From Absidia repens (taxonomy: Eukaryota; Mucoromycota; Mucoromycetes; Mucorales; Cunninghamellaceae), in the NCBI GenBank assembly GCA_002105175.1, contig MCGE01000015.1, positions 248,001 through 312,000 of the forward strand: a DNA stretch of 64,000 bases. The letters are read 5' to 3'. The notes under the pieces were generated by a model. The model did not search any database. It worked only from the letters and a program-made list of their open reading frames with translations, and was not told the origin of the DNA. The position numbers and the translations under genes were made by a program. This document shows positions 46,812-60,254 of this stretch, piece after piece (position 1 is the first letter of the stretch; every line of letters begins with the position of its first letter).

Positions 46812-49140
46812 TCATGGCCGCCGGGGAGCATTTTTAGGTTTGTGGTATACATGGCACTATAAAAAAAAAAAAAGAGAGAACAGAGTTAGCATGAAAAACA
46901 CAATGCTGATGTTATATATATATGTATCCTTTTACCTTGTGAGCATGTCGGAACCAGAGCACGCTATTTTTCCGTTTCACATTACTGACCGCCACCCATT
47001 GATGACATTGATGGCACAGTCCTTCCACTAGATCCTGATCCACCCATCGTGTTTCCATAGGTTTAGCAAATTCTGTCCCTGACACTGAAGAGATTCCATG
47101 ATAGAATTGCTTGTGATACCTATTTCCAAAAAAAAAAAAGAACGGTGAGTAGATATGGATCATTCCACCCTGTTCTCTCTCCACTAGAATGGCTTTTTTT
47201 TTTTTTTACCAATAAGCACTGTTTTTCAATTGAAGCCAACGACCAGGTCGGCACGTATCACATAATCCTTCCTTGGACTGACTATTGTACCGCACCCATT
47301 TTGGTGTATACATATCGCCTTCAAACCGTAACTTTTGACGTCGGGGTCTTGCTTCCAGATCCGTCTTCGCCAGCTCCACATCCCGAGGACACATATCAGG
47401 GAAGTCGGCATCGCCAATTTCAACCACTTCTTCCGTTTCTTTGGGTGCGCGTTTTCTTTTGGGTCTTGCCGCTAATTGTTGCTGTTGCTGTTGGGGTGGT
47501 GGTGGAAGCATCATGTTGGTACCATTGGCTGCTGCTGCTGCTGCTGCTTGTTGATATGCTGCATAATCACTAGGGGAGAATTGTGACGGGTGGAGATGGC
47601 CATGAGATGGTGGTGGTGGTGGTGGTGGGTGACCTTGGAGAGGATGAGGGTGAGGATGATACATATGTGGAGGGGCACCAGAATGACCATGGGGACCTGG
47701 AGGATACATACCTTGGATCATATTGCCATTGTTTGGTAAGGGTAGTTTACCACCAAGAGAAGGATGAGGTGTATGTGGTGGTAAATGTTGTTGATGATGG
47801 TGCTGCTGTTGCTGTTGTTGAGTATTAGGGTAATAATAAGGTTGTTGTTGTTGTTGTTGTTGCTTTTGTAGATGAGGAGGATAAAGGTGATGAGGATGTT
47901 GTTGTTGTTGTTGTTGATCTCCATAACGAGAAGAGTACGAGTAATGTTCCTCCCTTTTCTGTCCAGCAGGCTGTTCATTGCTATCGGAGGATGATGATGG
48001 ATGGTGACGAGCTAATGGGTGTAAGAATGATGGGTCTTGTTCTTGTTGACGTGGGTAAGTATCAGCAGGATGACGTTGATCAGCAGCAAACATATGAGGA
48101 TGAAGTAAAGTTGGGGGCTGCGACACTATTGGAGTAGACGAGCCTGATGAATTTGCAGTTGTAGATGCCTGATATAAACCATCCTGTGTCCAAGTAATGC
48201 GACTTTTTTCAATTCCAGCAGAAGAATAATGTGATTGACCTTGTTCTTGTTTCAATACCGGCTTGAATGCAGATCCCAAGTTGTCATTGTCATTATCATT
48301 GTTGTTGTTGCTGTTGTTGAATAAATCAGTACGTTCCCTGAATTCTTGAGGCATGGATTTCCAGTTCATACCCACATCATAAGAATGTCGTCGAAGAGAA
48401 ACCAAATCTTGATCCATCACCTTGTCTTGTGTTTGTGCTGCAATTGATAAATCGTCTTGCCATTGCTGTTGTGGAGCAACTATATGATATTCATGCGCAT
48501 TAATCAAAAGAAATAACAGATCCATCAGTCAGTATATGGTATTTCATCAGCAACATTTCCGACCTTTATCAGTTGTATAGATTGATTGATTACCTTTTAT
48601 TGAGTCCTTTGGTGATTCATTTGCAATGGTAGTTGTCGGGATACGGTTGAAGTTGGCCAAAAGCATAGCAGCTTCAATAGAATTCCGATGTTGTGATAAA
48701 TGCAAGTCCAGTTGGGGATCATCAGTAATGCCAAACGGAAGACCAAGAATAGCAGGGCTGCTTTTTCGTTTATCGAAACGACCCCCCAATAATAAAGCCG
48801 GGTTCATATCAGAAGGCAAAAGACTGTTAGCTTCCAGACAAGAGTCATCAGGTAAAGTAATCGTGGTGGTAGGTAAGTAATCGGTATCATCTGCAAATGA
48901 ATTGTTGGTGGAAGGACTTCCATACTCATGTATAGTCGCCAAAGTAGGTTCAGCTGCCAGTGATGATGATGTTATGCTATTATGATGAGCTTGAGGCTGA
49001 GTCGAAGTAGATGAGGGAGGAAAAGGAGTAGGGGTGTAATGAAAGGTAGTAGGAGTATCAGCATAATGTACACTGCGTTGCTGATTAGTAGAATGTGATG
49101 GTGGTGGTGGTGTTGGCGGTGGTATGTCTTGAATATCCAT
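46812..49140 (-). CDS. Rua1-domain (DUF4451) transcription regulator
   Basis: Exons 49140-48594, 48479-47210, 47119-46936, 46856-46812; 681 aa. The C-terminal about 130 residues match the Rua1 C-terminal domain: LRFEGDMYTPKWVR, GLCDTCRPGRWLQLKNSAYW, QFYHGISSVSGTEFAKP, GLCHQCHQWVA and LWFRHAHKCH. Two CxxC pairs plus the final H..C suggest zinc binding. A nuclear-type KRKRAPK lies before it. The other 500 residues are low-complexity (poly-Gln, His, Pro, Ala runs). Rua1 of Ustilago controls a glycolipid cluster; no such cluster is here, so only regulator is claimed. Exon 1 has a second in-frame donor 30 nt downstream (48564, GTCGGA), also phase 1. The last exon is 45 nt. Confidence 0.85.
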
Positions 49141-51092
49141 ATTACGTAAAAAAAGAAAAAAGGTATTCAGTGAAGTAAAAGTAAGGAATGAAAAAAAAGA
49201 TTTCAAAAAGGAAGGATTTTCCGTTTTTTGTCTGCTTATAAAAAATCAAGCACGAAGTATCACCTGAGTGACTGTGGCGAAAACTTTTTTCGTACTCAGC
49301 CGTTAATTCTCAATTTATTGAACATCACAATATGGAAAATACCATATATACCGTGAACCATCATATCATTTCTTCAACAGATCAACAGAATTTATGTACA
49401 ATGAAGGTATACTTTTTTTTTATTAGTGAAAACTATAAATACATCTACTCTAAACTACGTGCATCTAATTTCAAGTTCAGACTTTCATCTATTATCAAGA
49501 ATAAAAAAACTTTGGTAAGTACCACAGTCTACTCATTATCACTGTCCATTTCAATAAAAAAGGAAAATGTATATATAATCGACATCATAGATCTTGGTGT
49601 ATAATAAAATTGTCCACACTTATATTCAGGAGCGAATTGTATAATCATCTCGATTATATACACATAACCCTTTTATCGTATTTCTTTAAATATATTTATT
49701 CTTACCAAGCCCGAGATAAACATGAGACAACAAAGTAGTCCAAAGAAATGCTTTTTAAACTACATTAAAAAATATCAAACATGAGTATACAAAGTAACAA
49801 AAAAAGAAAATAGATATCATTGACGAAGGATCAGCAAGGTATGTTGGTTCCATTTCGACAAACTAGGCATAATGCACCGGCGAAAGTGCGCTCCAGTAAG
49901 CAGTCAAACGCAAATTACAAACATCATATCCAAATAATCATGATACACTTTTTTTTAGACTTGACCCTTACCTATTCCTTGTACGATGATGGAAAAACCA
50001 AAATGAAGAAGAAACCCATAAACTTTTTTTTTTGCCGGGGCTTTTTATGGTTGCCTTGAAAATTTTTTCTCGCTCTAAACAGTGGCTGAGCTCCTTCGTC
50101 AAACCCCTTCTCAGAAAACGATTCAAAACCCGCCGTTTGAGTCATCATCATTTGCTCTAGCCCCCACGCCCTCCCTTGATGCACATCATTTATTCCAATT
50201 CTATACCATTGCAGAGGCAAAGCCATCATAGCAAAAGGATGGTAAGAGTATACTTCTCTATTTCATTGACATTTTGATTCCTTTTTCCGTTCTTTTGATT
50301 ATTATTGCCATTTCTGAAAGGAACACGAACTAAAAAAATAGAACAGATAGAAGTCGCCAAGTTTTGAAGTAGAACATAATTGACCAATCAGAGCCATTCA
50401 GTGGAGTTGTGACTTGACAAATGTAAAAAGTAAAAAAAAAACACATACAAGCCTGAATTTTTTATTTTTCATCCTCTTTTTCGTTTCCTTACTTTTTTTT
50501 TATTTGGCCCTAAACGTTTTTCCGTCCAATTTTTTTTTATTTCAGATTTTTTTTTTGTTTTTTTATATTCAGCTCCAAACACAAAACCAAAAAAAAAAAA
50601 ATAGACACATCTTCTCTCGCCCTGCCCCCCCCTCGTCTATTTTTTTTAAACTACTCGTGATCCTTTTTTTGGTTTGGCCTATACAAAAAAAACATCAAGG
50701 ATATATATATCATCATCATACCTTCCTTTTTTTTGGTGCTGATAACAAAAGACTACTCTTAAAAAAACGATTATTATTATTTGGCTTTATAAAAGGTAAG
50801 GTTTTTTTTCGGTTTGGATGTTTGTTGTGTGTACACGTATCCCCCAAGACTAGTATATTAAAACCCCGTCTTTTTTTATTCAACTCTTTTTTTCTTTTTA
50901 TATTCTTTTCCTTTCTTCATTTATGTGTATATTATATTACCTCACTCAATACTAATACACTATTTTATCCATTTCTATATGCTTTCCGCTCTCGCTTGTT
51001 TCTTCCTACTAGGCTCACCGCCCTCGAAACATCTATTCAGTCTCAGACGCACTTTACAGACAAACCATCATCCACTTTGAAATCAACTTAAA
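49141..51092. other. Intergenic/leader region before the bromodomain gene
   Basis: No coding gene seen. The 50400-51090 part is very pyrimidine-rich, as in a long leader. A probable 5'-UTR intron runs 50795-51012 (AAAAG|GTAAGG ... CCTACTAG|GCTCACC), which would put the first exon upstream of 50795. Confidence 0.5.
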
Positions 51093-54000
51093 ATGGATTC
51101 TTCTCTATCACCAAATCAACTTCAACAACGGTCAAATGAACTGGAGGTCAAAAGGACGGACGAGGAACAAGCAATAGGGTAAGTTTCATGAGGAATCTAT
51201 CATGGTGCTACACGATTTTAAAAAAGTGAATGAGGGACTATTAGGATATTTATTATGTTTCACCAAGCTCGCTTTTCCTGAAGCATGATATTTACTCACG
51301 TATTTCTTTGTTATCTTTCATTTAGAACGCCAAGACCTATAGAAGATGACGACTCACATACCACCAAAAAGCAAAAATTAGATCATTCAGCTATATCGGC
51401 CCCGTCACCACCGTCGCAACCACCGTTAGCTTCACCGTCATCCTTGGAACAACCACAAGCAGCACGAGTGGAATCGCCAATAGCAACAACCGAGAAACAT
51501 ACGACTACGGAAGCAGCAGTATCTGATCAACATGTGGATTCAATAGACGATACGATGACTGCACCAGAAATGCCCCCTCCTATACAAGCGGCAGCCCCAC
51601 TACCACTATCACCTCCAGCACAACCACAACAAGCATCATCACAATCACAATCAAGGTCGTCGCCTTCGCCTTCAATGACAATGAATGCCACTGCTAACGC
51701 CACTGTGGAATCTGGAATGGATATTTCCTCGCCTGTCGCCAAACCAGTTCAAGATAGTCCTGTGGATCCCATCGCTCATTCACCAGAAACTCTCGAAATC
51801 ATCAGTAATGAAGGTTCATCGCCTCCTCCTTTTGCGTTTGCTAATGCTACTGGTATAAGTCCAATTCAATCTAAACCTCGAAAACAGGTAAGACATAAAA
51901 AGTGGGGAAAAAAAGGTAACGGGGAATAGCTACTGACAATATATTATCCTCTATTGTGGTTTTTGTCTCTTTAGAAACCATCTAGAACGGCATCTCCATC
52001 TCCTTACTCATTTGGTGCTGCAAATACAAATATGACTCGTGATCAAATCAAATTCTGTGGTGCCATCATGCGAAATTTGAAGAAACATCGTGATGCCACA
52101 CCCTTTATCCATCCTGTCGATTATGTCAAACTCAAAATTCCTGACTACCCTCAAATCATCAAACATCCTATGGATTTGACTACCATTGACCGCAAATTAC
52201 AACATGGGGATTACAATGATGTCGATCAATTCATTGCTGATATTCGTCTGCTATTCAACAATTGCTACAAATTCAATGGTCCTGAAGCCATGGTGTCTAT
52301 GCTATGCCAGAATGTAGAATCTGCCTTTGAAAAAAGCTTACGGCAAATGCCACCATCAAAAGAGGTAAATGAATACACATAGATATATGGAATAAAAAAA
52401 GGGAGGGTCTGACGTTTGTACTTACGCTTTATGTTCTAGTCATCTTCAACGCACGATTCTCCCGATGCAAAGGATGGATTACAACAGCACTCATCACCAC
52501 ACGGCAGTTCAGCAACAACGACAACAAGTTTCCGCCGTATCAGTGAAGATAGTCGACCCAAGCGTGAAATTCATCCACCTCCATCGAAAGATTATCCCGA
52601 AACGGTGACAAAACAGCGCCGAGGTGGTGGTAGTGGTGGTAGTGAACATAGTGCCGCCGTGATCAAACGACGCAAGGCAGATGTCCAACTCAAATTTTGC
52701 GGTCAGGCCATCCGTGAATTGAAAAAAAACAAATATCGGGATCTCAACTACCCCTTTCTTCATCCAGTGGACGCAGTGGCACTAAATATCCCCGACTATC
52801 ATACCATCATCACTCATCCTATGGACATCTCAACAATCGAACGGAACCTCAACAATGGAGAGTACGACTCGCCGGAAAGCTTTGAAAGTGATGTGCGTTT
52901 GATGTTCAACAATTGTTATCGATACAATCCGCCAGCACTACCTGTACACAAAATGGCCAAGGAATTAGAAAAAGTGTTTGATGAAAAATGGCAACATTTA
53001 CCAGAACGCGAACCCACTCCACCTCCCCCAAGTCCCCCTGCACGCCGACCATCCCCACCTGCATTACCCGCCAATGTCATCACCAGAAAAGCAGACTCTT
53101 ATACTTCCTCCGACGATGAAGATGGGGATGGATCAGAGGAATCAGACAATGGTAAAGAGAGAGAGAGAGAGAGAAAAAAAAAAAACCAGAGGAAATTCTA
53201 GTTAGGTACTTATGTAGCTTATTATTATTGTTGTTCTCTTTATAGACCGGGATGACCGTATTGCTGAATTGGAACGCCATATTGCCAACATCTCACAACA
53301 AATTGCATCGATCAAGTCAACTAAAAAGAAATCAGACAAATCTAGTTCAAAATCAGCATCATCGTCAGGCACCAAACGCAAAGCATCGAGTAGTGGTCAA
53401 CGATCCACTACCAACAACAAAAAGTCATCAGCATCATCATCAAGCACAAAGGATAAACCAGCACCTAAACCTCGACGACGACCTTCGGCAAAACAAGCAC
53501 AACCACGCAAATCATCCATCCATGAATTGCCTGAATTCACCTTCGAACAAAAGAAGGATCTTAGTGAAAACATTAACAATTTGTCCGGCGATAGGCTCAA
53601 CACGGTGGTTAGCATTATTCAAAGCTCAATGTCATTAGATGGGGTAAAGTGGATGGGATTGGGGTTTTTTCATATCGACGTAGTAGGTGGACACTGACAG
53701 ATTTTTTTTTTAAAATTATATAGGAAGGACAAGAAGAGATTGTCTTGGATATCGATGCCTTGGATCGTAAAACTTTACATCGACTACATGAATTTGTCAC
53801 CGGAGAAAGTCTAATTCGCAAACCAACACCGTCCTCTGCAGCAAGCCATACAAAACATACCAGCAAGAAACAAAAAAGTTTGGATAGTGAACGAAGAATT
53901 CGTGCGTTGGAAGATACTCTGAAACAATTCAATTCTGGCTCTCATCATCATCATCACCATCGTCGTGGTAAGTCACTTCGGGCTTCTCTCAGTTTCGTTT

Positions 54001-54120
54001 TTTTTTTTTTTGCTAATCACTGCCTCTTCTTCTTTAATAGCAAATAACTCGTCAAGTGAAAGCGATTCGGATAGCTCTTCTGGGTCAGATTCGGATGATT
54101 CAGGCAGTAGCACGGACTGA
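51093..54120 (+). CDS. BDF1: BET-family double bromodomain protein (Bdf1-like)
   Basis: Acetyl-histone reader linked to TFIID and transcription. Exons 51093-51178, 51326-51887, 51975-52364, 52440-53151, 53246-53643, 53724-53967, 54041-54120; 823 aa. Bromodomain 1 at about 236-343 (HPVDYVKLKIPDYPQIIKHP, MDLTTIDRKL, LLFNNCYKFNGPE); bromodomain 2 at about 428-530 (HPVDAVALNIPDYHTIITHP, MDISTIERNL, LMFNNCYRYNPP); each keeps the acetyl-lysine-binding Asn of NCY. A coiled segment (RIAELERHIANISQQIASI) precedes the ET domain at about 676-745 (FTFEQKKDLSENINNLSG ... ALDRKTLHRLHEFV). The C-terminus is a Ser/Asp tail (SESDSDSSSGSDSDDSGSS). The two bromodomain spacing and ET make the BET assignment firm. 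Confidence 0.96.
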
Positions 54121-54819
54121 TTGAACTACTTAATCCCTTCCTCTCCTCTTTTTCTACAACGTATACATTAGTTGGGTCTTGTCTCTTTTTTACTTCTATT
54201 TATTCTATCCCCCTTCCCCGATCGTCCCCCTCTTCTCTCTATTTATACATATATCTTCCATCTTTTTTTTTTTTTCCCTTACACTTTGAACAATAAAAAC
54301 TTCCTTCTATTTTATATGAATCAGTTTGCTATATTAAGGTGCAGAAATGACCATGATGTTGAAGAGGCGGGATTTGCTTTTTTTTTTTTTTTTTTTTTTT
54401 TTTGGTGCCTGTGTGTTTGAATTAGGTAACTCCGTACCCGGCCCCCCAAGCAATCGTCAGCAAGAAGGATGAAGAAGCATGATGACCCCATTTTAATTAT
54501 CATTATCATGGTGTATTTCATTCTATACATAAAAAAAGGTCATGGTGTATTTCAGCAGGAACATTAAATAAACTTTTAATTGTTGCATATTCAATTTCAA
54601 ACCATGATCACTCATGCAAAAAAACAAAACAAAAAAAAGCGTCTACTGGGTGTCATGGGGTAGCTTGTTTGTTGACGTGCAGTTTTTGATGAAATAAACA
54701 CCCTGTCTCGTCATTTTGATCTTTGGGGCAAAGCCCTTGGGTATACTGACTTTTGTTTAGGCCTCCTTTATTATTATTATACCACATGCAAACCAAATAA
54801 AAACATAAAAAAAAAAAAT

Positions 54820-55610
54820 TAAAGTAGTCATAGTGTGTAAATTAGAGAGGTAGTCGATAGTGCAGCTACAAAACAGCCACATTTGCAAAATTGTTTACTC
54901 TACAATGAGTCTCAATATGGTCCATAAAAATAAATATTTTATTGAAGCATTGAAACGTACTGATAGATACTAAAACTGAAAAAGACCAGGGGTCCTTGGT
55001 AACAAGGAATTGAACGAAAGGATCATCTATTGGGGAAAGCATGAAGGTGACTAATGTGAGAATGGGCAACACTATTCTAAAACGGGCGGTTATAAAATGG
55101 GGTCCTATGTATTGATACAAGGCATGCAAAAAGCTAACGACTATCTTTTTGTTTTTTATTGAAACATCCAAGCGATCAAAACTAATCAAATGGGATTGAT
55201 TGCTAGTAAAAAATAAAATAAAAGGAATCTATTGTGCAAAAACATAAGAGAGACTAATGAGATATATTTCATTGAAACAAGTAAAAGGAAACAGATTTTA
55301 TTCAGATTTAGAGGCAAGCTAACACTAAACTACGCTAATGAAGGTTCCAAAATGCCAACTAAAGATGCTTTCAGATCCTAGATCGAAAATGAAAGGGTTT
55401 CCCCATGCATCTTGTAATCCCTGAGCTGAAACCCCTTCTAAACTAGTCCTGATACAATTCTAGGTCCAAAATAACACCGTAGAAGTTGAATGGGGAAGAA
55501 AAAAAAAAAGGAAAAAAAAAAAAAAAGAAAAGAGGGACGAAAAAATAAAAAAGGCGGGAGAGAGAAATAAATATTTCACGTGGGCGGGGTTTTGAATTTT
55601 TCTGGACTGT
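54820..55610 (+). repeat. Dispersed repeat family A, copy 6 (full length)
   Basis: Left part GTAGTCATAGTG (54825), then AATATTTTATTGAAGCATTG, CCTATGTATTGATACAAGGC, GAGACTAATGAGATATATTT, TCGAAAATGAAAGGGTTTCC, GCATCTTGTAATCCCTGAGC and TTCTAAACTAGTCCTGATAC; then a purine tract and the right end TTCACGTGGGCGGGGTTTTG (55575). Runs collinear with copy 7. Confidence 0.8.
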
Positions 55611-57339
55611 CATTCAGGTTTGTCATTCAGGTATTGGGTTGGGTGCTTTTTTTTTTTTTTTTTTTTTTTTTTCTTTCTAAACTCGCCATATACCATGTAG
55701 TATGATCGATATGGTAATTTTATTCTCATGTCGGTAACTGCCACTTTTCATCAGTGACAGCTTCATGTTTCCCTCTTCATTTTATGCCGAGCCGCACCAT
55801 TCAATGGTAGCACCATGGTGGCTCCCTCTTCGTTATAAAGCAACCCTCAATCCCAACCGCTGTATAGTGAAACTCCGCCTCCTTTTAAAGCAATTATCAT
55901 GGATACCCCATACAAAATCGATGATATGATGGTTTTGGACGCAACATGGACTACTGTCCCTGTATCTAGCTCAGCTTATCCCAATCTTTATTGTAGAATA
56001 GAATGCCACTCAAAATAGAATGGCTTATGCTCTTCACTTGAGCTAGTTTATCTTAACATTATGTTCATTCAACAGCAATATGTACACCCCTCATCTCACT
56101 ATGTATGTTAAGCCCACCAGTATTAGTTATAGGTTTCTCTTTGCTTGCCCTATATATATATATATTTACCACTAAGCCTTAACTGAATAAATAAAAAGCG
56201 ATTACTTCAAGATATACTGCAACCTGATTGTGTAAGACGCATTTATATTTTACTTAATAATCTGTGGGTTGGTTTGCTTGCTGAGTACTTTTTGACTTGG
56301 ATCATGTGATGGTCCATAGCAATATTTGGAGCACCATTTCACATTTCTATTAAAAAGAATGGGTGTTCTTTTTTTCGTTTTTTGACTCTCTCGCTTTAAC
56401 GAAGCACGCATTATTCAAGATCTTTTAACATCAAATATTGCTCCAGTATAGACGCATTGTCTGATTAACATTGTAATTCACATCGTTTACAGAAAAGAAG
56501 CTCAACGTCAAATATAATGTCACTCGCTTCGAACCGCACACGCCTAACCCCCATTCCCAGATCGTAACCTGCATCGCCAAATACCAAATCATAATTCGTC
56601 CGTCTATCATCCCATTTGAAAAATCATAGATAATTATAGGCATAAATATTTCGCAAAACCTTTATTGAATAATGATAATAATTTTAGTGCTATACAAATA
56701 ATGAATGAAGAATGAAGATATGGATAGAAATCAAAAACGTTTTCTTTTTTTTATTGATGGTGATAAGAACCAAAGAATAAAAATATTGAGATTACTAACA
56801 GTAATAGCTAAGCTTGAGACAATTGATGGCAATGACGCCAATATTATTAACAAACAGAAGGATATGAAATTGTTTGGTATTGCCTGGTGTTGCTTGTTTG
56901 CTTGGTATTGCTTGGTATTGCTTACTTGGTCTTGGCTTGCTTAGTCTTGATTACTTTGTATCACTTGGTCTTCCATGTTTCGATAGCTTTGATAACACCA
57001 ACATCAGTATTTAAAAAGGGGTCGGCACGAGGATTTGACAGAGGTAGCAGCAATACAAAGAGGTTCTTGGCATTGTGGGTTTTATGGTTTTGAAGTTAAC
57101 TTGATCCTAAAACCAAGGAAGAGAAAGAAGGCGGGAAGGATTTCACCTCACGCGAATAAAAGGATTGTTCTGGTTCGCTATTTTGGTCATTTCTCGCCAC
57201 GACTGTGACTCAGCGGGACTACATAAATTCATACAATAAAATAAAAAATAAAAATCAGTAGGCAATGGAGGCAAAAGGGGATTATATTACATTTGTTATG
57301 CGACGATGGTTGCACTGACAAGTTCGATTGAGGGGTCTG

Positions 57340-58110
57340 AAAAAGTAGTCATAGTGAGTGAGCCAGAAAGCAGGTGTTTAATATGGCACGCGCAAAACAG
57401 CTACATGGCGACGTTTACCACCATACTATATATAGGTCAGAGGATGGTTAACAATAATAATATACTTTATTGAAGCAGAATTGGCAGATGCTAAAACTAA
57501 TGGCGGGGTTCATTCCAACAAGGAATTTAACAGAAAGTTTTATTGGACGTTCTATGAGGAATGCTATTTTGAGTCAATACTAATCCAAAGAAACGATCGT
57601 AATATGGAGTCCTATATATTATACAAGGCATGTCAAAGACTAAAGGCTACCTCATTTTTATTGAAGCACAACAGCAATAGTCAACGCTAATCAAAAGATG
57701 TGATGGTAGTAAAAAAGCGATCTATTGCACAAGACAGGAAAAGACTAATGGAATACCTCTCATTGAAGTAAGTAAAAGGAGACATACTTTATTCAGGTGT
57801 AGATATAAACTATGGACAAACTAAAACAAAATTTAATCAAATGGAAACGTCAAAAAGCCAACTAGTGGTGGTTCTAAATCCTATATCCAAAATGAAAGAG
57901 TTTCCCCATGCATCTTGCAATCCCTGTTCTGAAACCCCTTCTAAACTAGTCCTAATACTAATCCAAGTCCTCCAAAACCTCAAAGAAGTTGAATGGCGAA
58001 GAAAAAAAAAAAAGGAAGGAGAAAATAAAAATGAAAAGAGAGAGTGCAAAGAAGAAAAAAAAAAAAATAGAAGCTGCAAGTAAAATAGAAAATCATGTGG
58101 ACCGGAGTAT
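57340..58110 (+). repeat. Dispersed repeat family A, copy 7 (full length)
   Basis: Collinear with copy 6: GTAGTCATAGTGAGTG (57344), ATACTTTATTGAAGCAGAAT, TATACAAGGCATG, AAAGACTAATGGAATACC, TCCAAAATGAAAGAGTTTCC, CCATGCATCTTGCAATCCCT, TTCTAAACTAGTCCTAATAC, purine tract, and degenerate right end CATGTGGACCGGAGTATGAA. Confidence 0.8.
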
Positions 58111-60254
58111 GAATCTGCCTTGCCTCATTTTTGACGCTTTTAACTTAACACACGCCTTGACACTCATTAAACCTATGCTTTTTAAAGCTCTAGAAGAGTA
58201 CCTGAGTGTTTATATTATATAATAATCGCCTTCTTCATCTATTAATGCTATAATGCATAATATTAAGGTATTTAATCTAGATCCAAAATTGTGAATGGAA
58301 GATGACGAGAAAGGAAGTGATTTTTTACTTAAAATTAGACAAAACGGAGATTTAAAACGACCCTTATTTTTTCACGACTTTTCTCCGCCTTCTCAATTGG
58401 TTAGCAAAGCAAAGTTGTACTTACAACCTGTGGGTGTTTTCATGAATTGCATTTTTGTATTTAAAATCTGTATTTCAATAATTTGCTGCAAATTTTTCGT
58501 CATTTGTGGCCAAGCGCATCAACGGTAGGGTCGATGAGTTCCGGATATCGGCAAGAGTTGTAATGTTTGTGTTCAAAAATGGCTAACTCCCATTTTTTCA
58601 TGCTTTTTCTTTATTTAGGCATTTTGGATCAGAAAAAACAGCAACGGGCTATATCATCTGGTATCATGATTTAGTGTTGTATAGTATTTTAGTTGTCAAG
58701 TGACTTTGTTAGTATAATGCTATTATATTTATCCATGTTGCATATCACTGGTCAATGGAAATTTTTTAAATAACAAAATTTATGCTATTTTCGCATTCGT
58801 TCAATATGATATCAGTCTTCGAGTATTTTGAAACATCATCGGAAAATTGCTTCCCGGTGCTGTCTATCGCTCAAGTATTACCAACTAAATATACTCATTG
58901 CTCCGCCTTCGCTTCCTTCTTATCTTTTTTTTTCTGTTTCATTTTTAATAGAATAGCGAAAGAGGATTGTGTTGAGAAACGCCTTTCTTTTGGCTGTTAT
59001 TCCTTATTGAAAAGTCATTCGTTTCCAATTTATTTCTAAAATGTGGAGTAAAGGTTGATTTGGAAGGAACCCACCAGGTTGGATATGTGCGACTTTTTGC
59101 ATTATCGGGATCTGATTGGATGACAAGCCGTTTTATTTTGATTTGGATCGGAGTGCTTTTGCAGGGGAAAAAGATGTTCCTTTTATCATGTATCACTTCT
59201 TGGCAATTCGCTGGATACGACTATCGCTGGTATATTCTCGGTTAAATATCATTTTTTTACTGATCTACATACCATGTCCATACTAGAAGAAAAAAAAAAT
59301 AGTTGGAAACCAAAAAAAAAAAAAAAAAACGACAGCCAAAAATCAATGATTTGAAACAGCTAATAAAGTGGTCGCGTATTAGTACCTGAAGTCTTTATGG
59401 ATTTTTCAATGGGTAAACCGTAACCGAGCTTGATCTAGATCAATATCGGCAAAAGTATTAACGGGAGAGTGATCAAACATCGTCAAATATTGCCTTGACA
59501 CAGTAAACTCAAAATGCAGAAATTGATTAGTGATCAGCTGTTGTGCAAAGCTGCTTGTTCTTTTTTTAATCGGATGAACCCGACTCCGACAAATTGAACC
59601 AGTGCGATACGTTCATTTTCCTATAAAGAAATCTCAGTGATGTTTTGTTGTTGGAAAAATTTGTTACGTTGCGAAATTGAATGAAAAATAAAGAAAAACA
59701 GTAATGGCTCATGTATAAAAAAGAATGAATGATTCTGTAGGTATTAATAATGCAAGTGATATCGATAAGGAAAAATCATATCGGAGTTTTTACCGTTAAC
59801 GTATTGCAATTCCCTTTTTTTATATACGGAATGGCGATAAAAAAAAAAAAAGGTGGGATAAAGTGAGCCTAATAAAGAGGTAACCAAAGTTTAGACAAAC
59901 ACAGGGTTTTTTTTTCCAACACAGCATTGTAACATCAACAAATCATGGATCGAAGGTTTTATGGCTATTTACCCCCTTTTATCAATGGTTTACCCAGAAT
60001 TGAAGCGGCGCGGCAGAGGTCATTTGGCGTCCGGTGGTTTTACCGAAAAATATTTTTTTCCTTGATGGTAAATCAGAAAAGTCTATAAAAGAAAGAAAAT
60101 TTCAATTGATCCATTAATTACAGACAATTTCCCTTTTCTTCTCTTTCATCCTCTCTATATCTTTCATTTTATTTTTATTAAACTTCATATTTTGCATTTT
60201 CTACTTAATTTTCATCTACACCTTCATCTACTAATATAATACAGTTTACCCATC

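Larger units (their letters stand above)
54121..60254. other. Gene-poor region with repeat copies
   Basis: BDF1 3' UTR (AATAAA near 54293), long T runs (54379, 55648), two full-length family-A copies, AT-rich sequence, then a pyrimidine-rich leader (60120-60240) before the ABC transporter. Small ORFs at 56705, 58295, 58782 and 59060 show no recognisable domain. Confidence 0.6.

Noticed and set aside
47583..47828. Plus-strand ORF rich in Val/Gly/Asp
   Set aside because: Antisense reading of the poly-Gln/His coding region of the Rua1-like gene.
58505..58560. tRNA- or SINE-like segment (GTGGCCAAGCGC ... GGGTCGATGAG)
   Set aside because: Weak A/B-box resemblance only; no cloverleaf could be drawn and no second copy was seen.
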